Source: Desulfobacterales bacterium (GTDB taxonomy: Bacteria; Desulfobacterota; DSM-4660; Desulfatiglandales; Desulfatiglandaceae). From it: DNA of 7,390 nt. The notes under the pieces are model-generated. The model was not told the DNA's origin. It was given only the letters and a program-made list of their open reading frames with translations, and ran no database searches. The translations under genes were made by a program, and so were the position numbers. Numbering within the stretch: position 1 is the stretch's first letter; the number at the start of each line of letters is the position of its first letter. Location of the stretch: NCBI GenBank assembly GCA_022013615.1, contig JAKLQB010000357.1, forward strand, positions 1 through 7,390, read 5' to 3'. Positions 5,460-7,390 of this stretch are shown in pieces.

Positions 5460-6644
5460 ATGCCTAGTGCTCATGTTTGCCCGTCCACCGTTGTATTGTG
5501 TTTAACTGCAACTGGACTGAGTGTAGCCAGAAGTCTTGGCTATCACGGTGTTGAGGTTTATGGGCTGGACTCTAATAGATGGCAAATTGGGCACTTCTCC
5601 AAATATGTGCACGATAGCTCTACTTTATCTTGCAAACAGAACAAAGAGCAACTTTTGAAAAATCTTATCAATTATGCCAGGAACAAAAACCCGCAACCTG
5701 TTTTGTTCGCTGCAGGAGATGATGAAGTCCAGTTTGTTTCTGAATATGCCGAAACACTAAAACACCATTTTACAATGCCTCAGTCTTATAATAAGTTCAC
5801 AGGCCTCTTACTGAACAAAATCAGTTTTTACAAAGAGTGCATGGAGCTTGGAGCCGAGATACCTGTCACATTCTTCCCAAACAACCTTAAAGATGTAGAA
5901 TCGATCTCCAAAAAGATCTCGTATCCGGCAATTATCAAACCGGGTCTTGGACATGAATGGCGAAAAAGATTTAAAGGAAAAAAGGTCATAGAAATTTCAT
6001 CTCCCCCTGAACTTTTATCAAAATATGAGCAATATTGCCCTAATGCTGAAGAAATGGTTATTCAAGAGGTTGTTCCAGGAAAAGAGGGGAATATCGCCAT
6101 CTTTGGAGGATATTTTAACAAGAATTATGAACCAGTATCTGTATTTACCGCAAAGAAGACCCGTCAATATCCGCCAATGTTTGGTTCAGGGAGTTTATGC
6201 GAAAGTCACTGGTATCCTGAGATCGCAGATATGAGCATCAATCTGGTTCGAAAGATGAAATACCATGGAATCTGTGGTACAGAATATAAGTGGGATCCAC
6301 GGGATGCCAAGTGGAAGCTCATGGAAATTAATTTCCGTCCTACTCTTTGGTTTGCTATCACCCGGGCATCCGGGGTGGATATCGTTTATGATGCTTATCT
6401 TGACCTTACTGGACAAAAGGTTCAAAGAAAAATCGGGACCCAGAGGAATGGGGTTGTCTGGCAATACTTATTGAGAGATGCTGTCTCAGTTTTTCATTAT
6501 CTAATAAAAGGGGAGTTGAGTGGAGCTGAACTAAAGCAGTTTGCCAATCCTAATAAAGAGTATGCCATAATTTCCTCCAAAGATTGGGGGGTAAATTTAA
6601 TGTACCCCCTTTATGCATTATTCGAGTACTTTAGGCACTTTTAA
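5460..6644 (+). CDS. ATP-grasp ligase (carboxylate-amine/thiol ligase type)
   Basis: This 394-residue protein has the ATP-grasp fold. Such enzymes activate a carboxylate as an acyl phosphate with ATP and join it to an amine or thiol. The N-terminal domain resembles a Rossmann-type pre-ATP-grasp domain (VVLCLTATGLSVARSLG, 11-27, then VYGLDS, 33-38). The central domain has the ATP-binding lysine in YPAIIKPGLG (155-164) and IQEVVPGKEGN (201-211). The metal-binding part is KLMEINFRP (286-294), with E289 and N291 as the expected magnesium ligands. The C-terminal ~80 residues are family-specific and I do not recognise them. The start is the ATG at 5460 with GAGG 11 bases upstream. Similar ligases occur in surface-polysaccharide clusters, where they may add an amino acid or other acyl group to a sugar. 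The substrate here is not readable. The gene is more AT-rich than the genes before 5208. Confidence 0.82.
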   Translation: MPSAHVCPSTVVLCLTATGLSVARSLGYHGVEVYGLDSNRWQIGHFSKYVHDSSTLSCKQNKEQLLKNLINYARNKNPQPVLFAAGDDEVQFVSEYAETLKHHFTMPQSYNKFTGLLLNKISFYKECMELGAEIPVTFFPNNLKDVESISKKISYPAIIKPGLGHEWRKRFKGKKVIEISSPPELLSKYEQYCPNAEEMVIQEVVPGKEGNIAIFGGYFNKNYEPVSVFTAKKTRQYPPMFGSGSLCESHWYPEIADMSINLVRKMKYHGICGTEYKWDPRDAKWKLMEINFRPTLWFAITRASGVDIVYDAYLDLTGQKVQRKIGTQRNGVVWQYLLRDAVSVFHYLIKGELSGAELKQFANPNKEYAIISSKDWGVNLMYPLYALFEYFRHF

Positions 6645-6746
6645 TCCTTAATTTTACAAGCCTTTTTTTCAAACTCTTGTATTTCGCACTCCGGTGGTAA
6701 ATCTATTCACTGCTTTGTCCTCCCTGGACTGTCAAGTTCTATCCAT

Positions 6747-6752
6747 GAAAGG
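6747..6752 (+). promoter_or_regulatory. ribosome binding site of the XrtA-type deacetylase
   Basis: GAAAGG lies 6 bases before the ATG at 6759 and supports that start. The 114-base gap after the ATP-grasp gene shows no clear terminator: TACAAG (6655-6660) and CTTGTA (6676-6681) could pair, but the T-run falls inside the loop. The two genes may be cotranscribed. Confidence 0.6.
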
Positions 6753-6758
6753 TTGAAC

Positions 6759-7390
6759 ATGATTAACGCCTTAACTATCGATGTAGAGGACTGGTTTCAC
6801 ATACTCGATTTAAAGAATGGCTATAAACTTGAGGATTATGACCAGTTGGAATCAAGGGTTGAAAGAAATACCGAGGTCCTACTTCGAATTCTTGGTGATT
6901 ACAAAGTCAAAGGAACATTTTTTGTCTTAGGATGGGTTGCCGAAAAATTCCCTGATTTAGTGAGAGAAATACACAAGCAAGCCCATGAAATCGCCTCACA
7001 TGGATATGCCCATTACCTTTGCTATAAAATGACTCCAGAAGAGTTTAAAAAAGATGTGCAAAAGTCCATCCAAATTCTTGAAGATTTAATTGGGGAAAAA
7101 GTGTTGGGGATTAGACTGGCTGGGGAATCTATAAAAAGAGAGAATTTATGGGCTTTAGATATACTTATTGACTTAGGGATTGTATACGACTCTTCAATTT
7201 ATCCGGGTGTCAGAGGCCACGGAGGATTGCCGGGAGCCCCAAGGTTTCCATACTACCAAAAGACCCCCCAGGAGAGAAAAATATTTGAGATACCGTCAAG
7301 CTGTTTTGATTTGTTTGGCAAGAAGGTCGGTTTTGCAGGAGGCGGGTATCTCCGCTTGTTTCCCTATTCTATTATCAAGAGAGGAATAAA
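6759..7390 (+). CDS. XrtA/PEP-CTERM-type polysaccharide deacetylase, 3' end beyond window
   Basis: The frame is open from the ATG at 6759 to the right edge (210 codons seen, no stop). It is a NodB-fold deacetylase of the subfamily found in exosortase-linked EPS loci. Motif 1 is the subfamily form TIDVED (6-11). GTFFVLGWVAEKFP (52-65) and the metal-binding SHGYAH (80-85) follow. WALDIL and YDSSIYP (143-149) lead to GLPGAPRFP (156-164). GGGYLRLFPY (194-203) marks the start of the DUF3473-like C-terminal part. Full-length relatives are about 270-290 residues, so roughly a quarter is missing. Odd point: motif 3, normally R-A-P, reads R119-L-A here, which keeps the arginine but loses the proline. 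No signal peptide is visible, as is usual for the subfamily. It is only distantly related to deacetylases A and B. Relatives usually sit near a FemAB-like protein, exosortase and chain-length genes, which would be expected downstream. Confidence 0.88.
   Translation, partial: MINALTIDVEDWFHILDLKNGYKLEDYDQLESRVERNTEVLLRILGDYKVKGTFFVLGWVAEKFPDLVREIHKQAHEIASHGYAHYLCYKMTPEEFKKDVQKSIQILEDLIGEKVLGIRLAGESIKRENLWALDILIDLGIVYDSSIYPGVRGHGGLPGAPRFPYYQKTPQERKIFEIPSSCFDLFGKKVGFAGGGYLRLFPYSIIKRGI

Noticed and set aside
6655..6681. Intrinsic terminator after the ATP-grasp gene
   Set aside because: TACAAG/CTTGTA is a weak 6-bp stem and the T-run lies in the loop instead of after the stem.
7180..7389. A 69-codon frame near the right edge
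   Set aside because: It lies in another frame inside the XrtA-type deacetylase, whose motifs clearly define the coding frame.

Overview
This window looks like part of a bacterial cell-surface or exopolysaccharide locus. Every gene I can support lies on the + strand. The contents are a membrane-anchored family 2 glycosyltransferase, two adjacent membrane-anchored NodB-type (CE4) deacetylases, a sulfotransferase, an ATP-grasp ligase and a second kind of NodB deacetylase that runs off the right edge. That last gene resembles the deacetylases found with the XrtA/PEP-CTERM exosortase system, which points to a Gram-negative, EPS-producing bacterium. I cannot name a genus, and no ribosomal or other phylogenetic marker is present.

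Layout. Bases 1-678 hold no convincing gene. They contain a short GC-rich hairpin (182-202), a long imperfect inverted repeat (383-461) and a perfect TATAAT box (606-611) shortly before the first gene. Bases 679-3839 are a compact block: glycosyltransferase (679-1821), deacetylase A (1906-2940) and deacetylase B (2937-3839). A and B are diverged tandem paralogues that overlap by an ATGA, so they are probably translationally coupled. Bases 3840-5207 belong to sulfotransferases. A decayed copy of a sulfotransferase 5' end (from 3900) is followed by a nearly complete gene (4160-5207). That gene is broken by a 10-bp tandem duplication at 4838-4857; removing one unit restores a single 345-residue frame. 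Bases 5208-5459 are an AT-rich spacer with a 13-bp tandem repeat. The ATP-grasp gene (5460-6644) and the partial XrtA-type deacetylase (6759 to the edge) follow, and both are visibly more AT-rich than the first half.

How the genes may work together (inference). The glycosyltransferase adds a sugar on the cytoplasmic face of the membrane. The paired deacetylases, which also seem to face the cytoplasm, could remove N-acetyl groups from lipid-linked intermediates. The sulfotransferase (when intact) and the ATP-grasp ligase could then modify the polymer, possibly at the freed amines. The sulfotransferase step appears switched off or lost in this sequence. Its repeat structure leaves open reversible (phase-variable) inactivation, recent decay or an assembly error.
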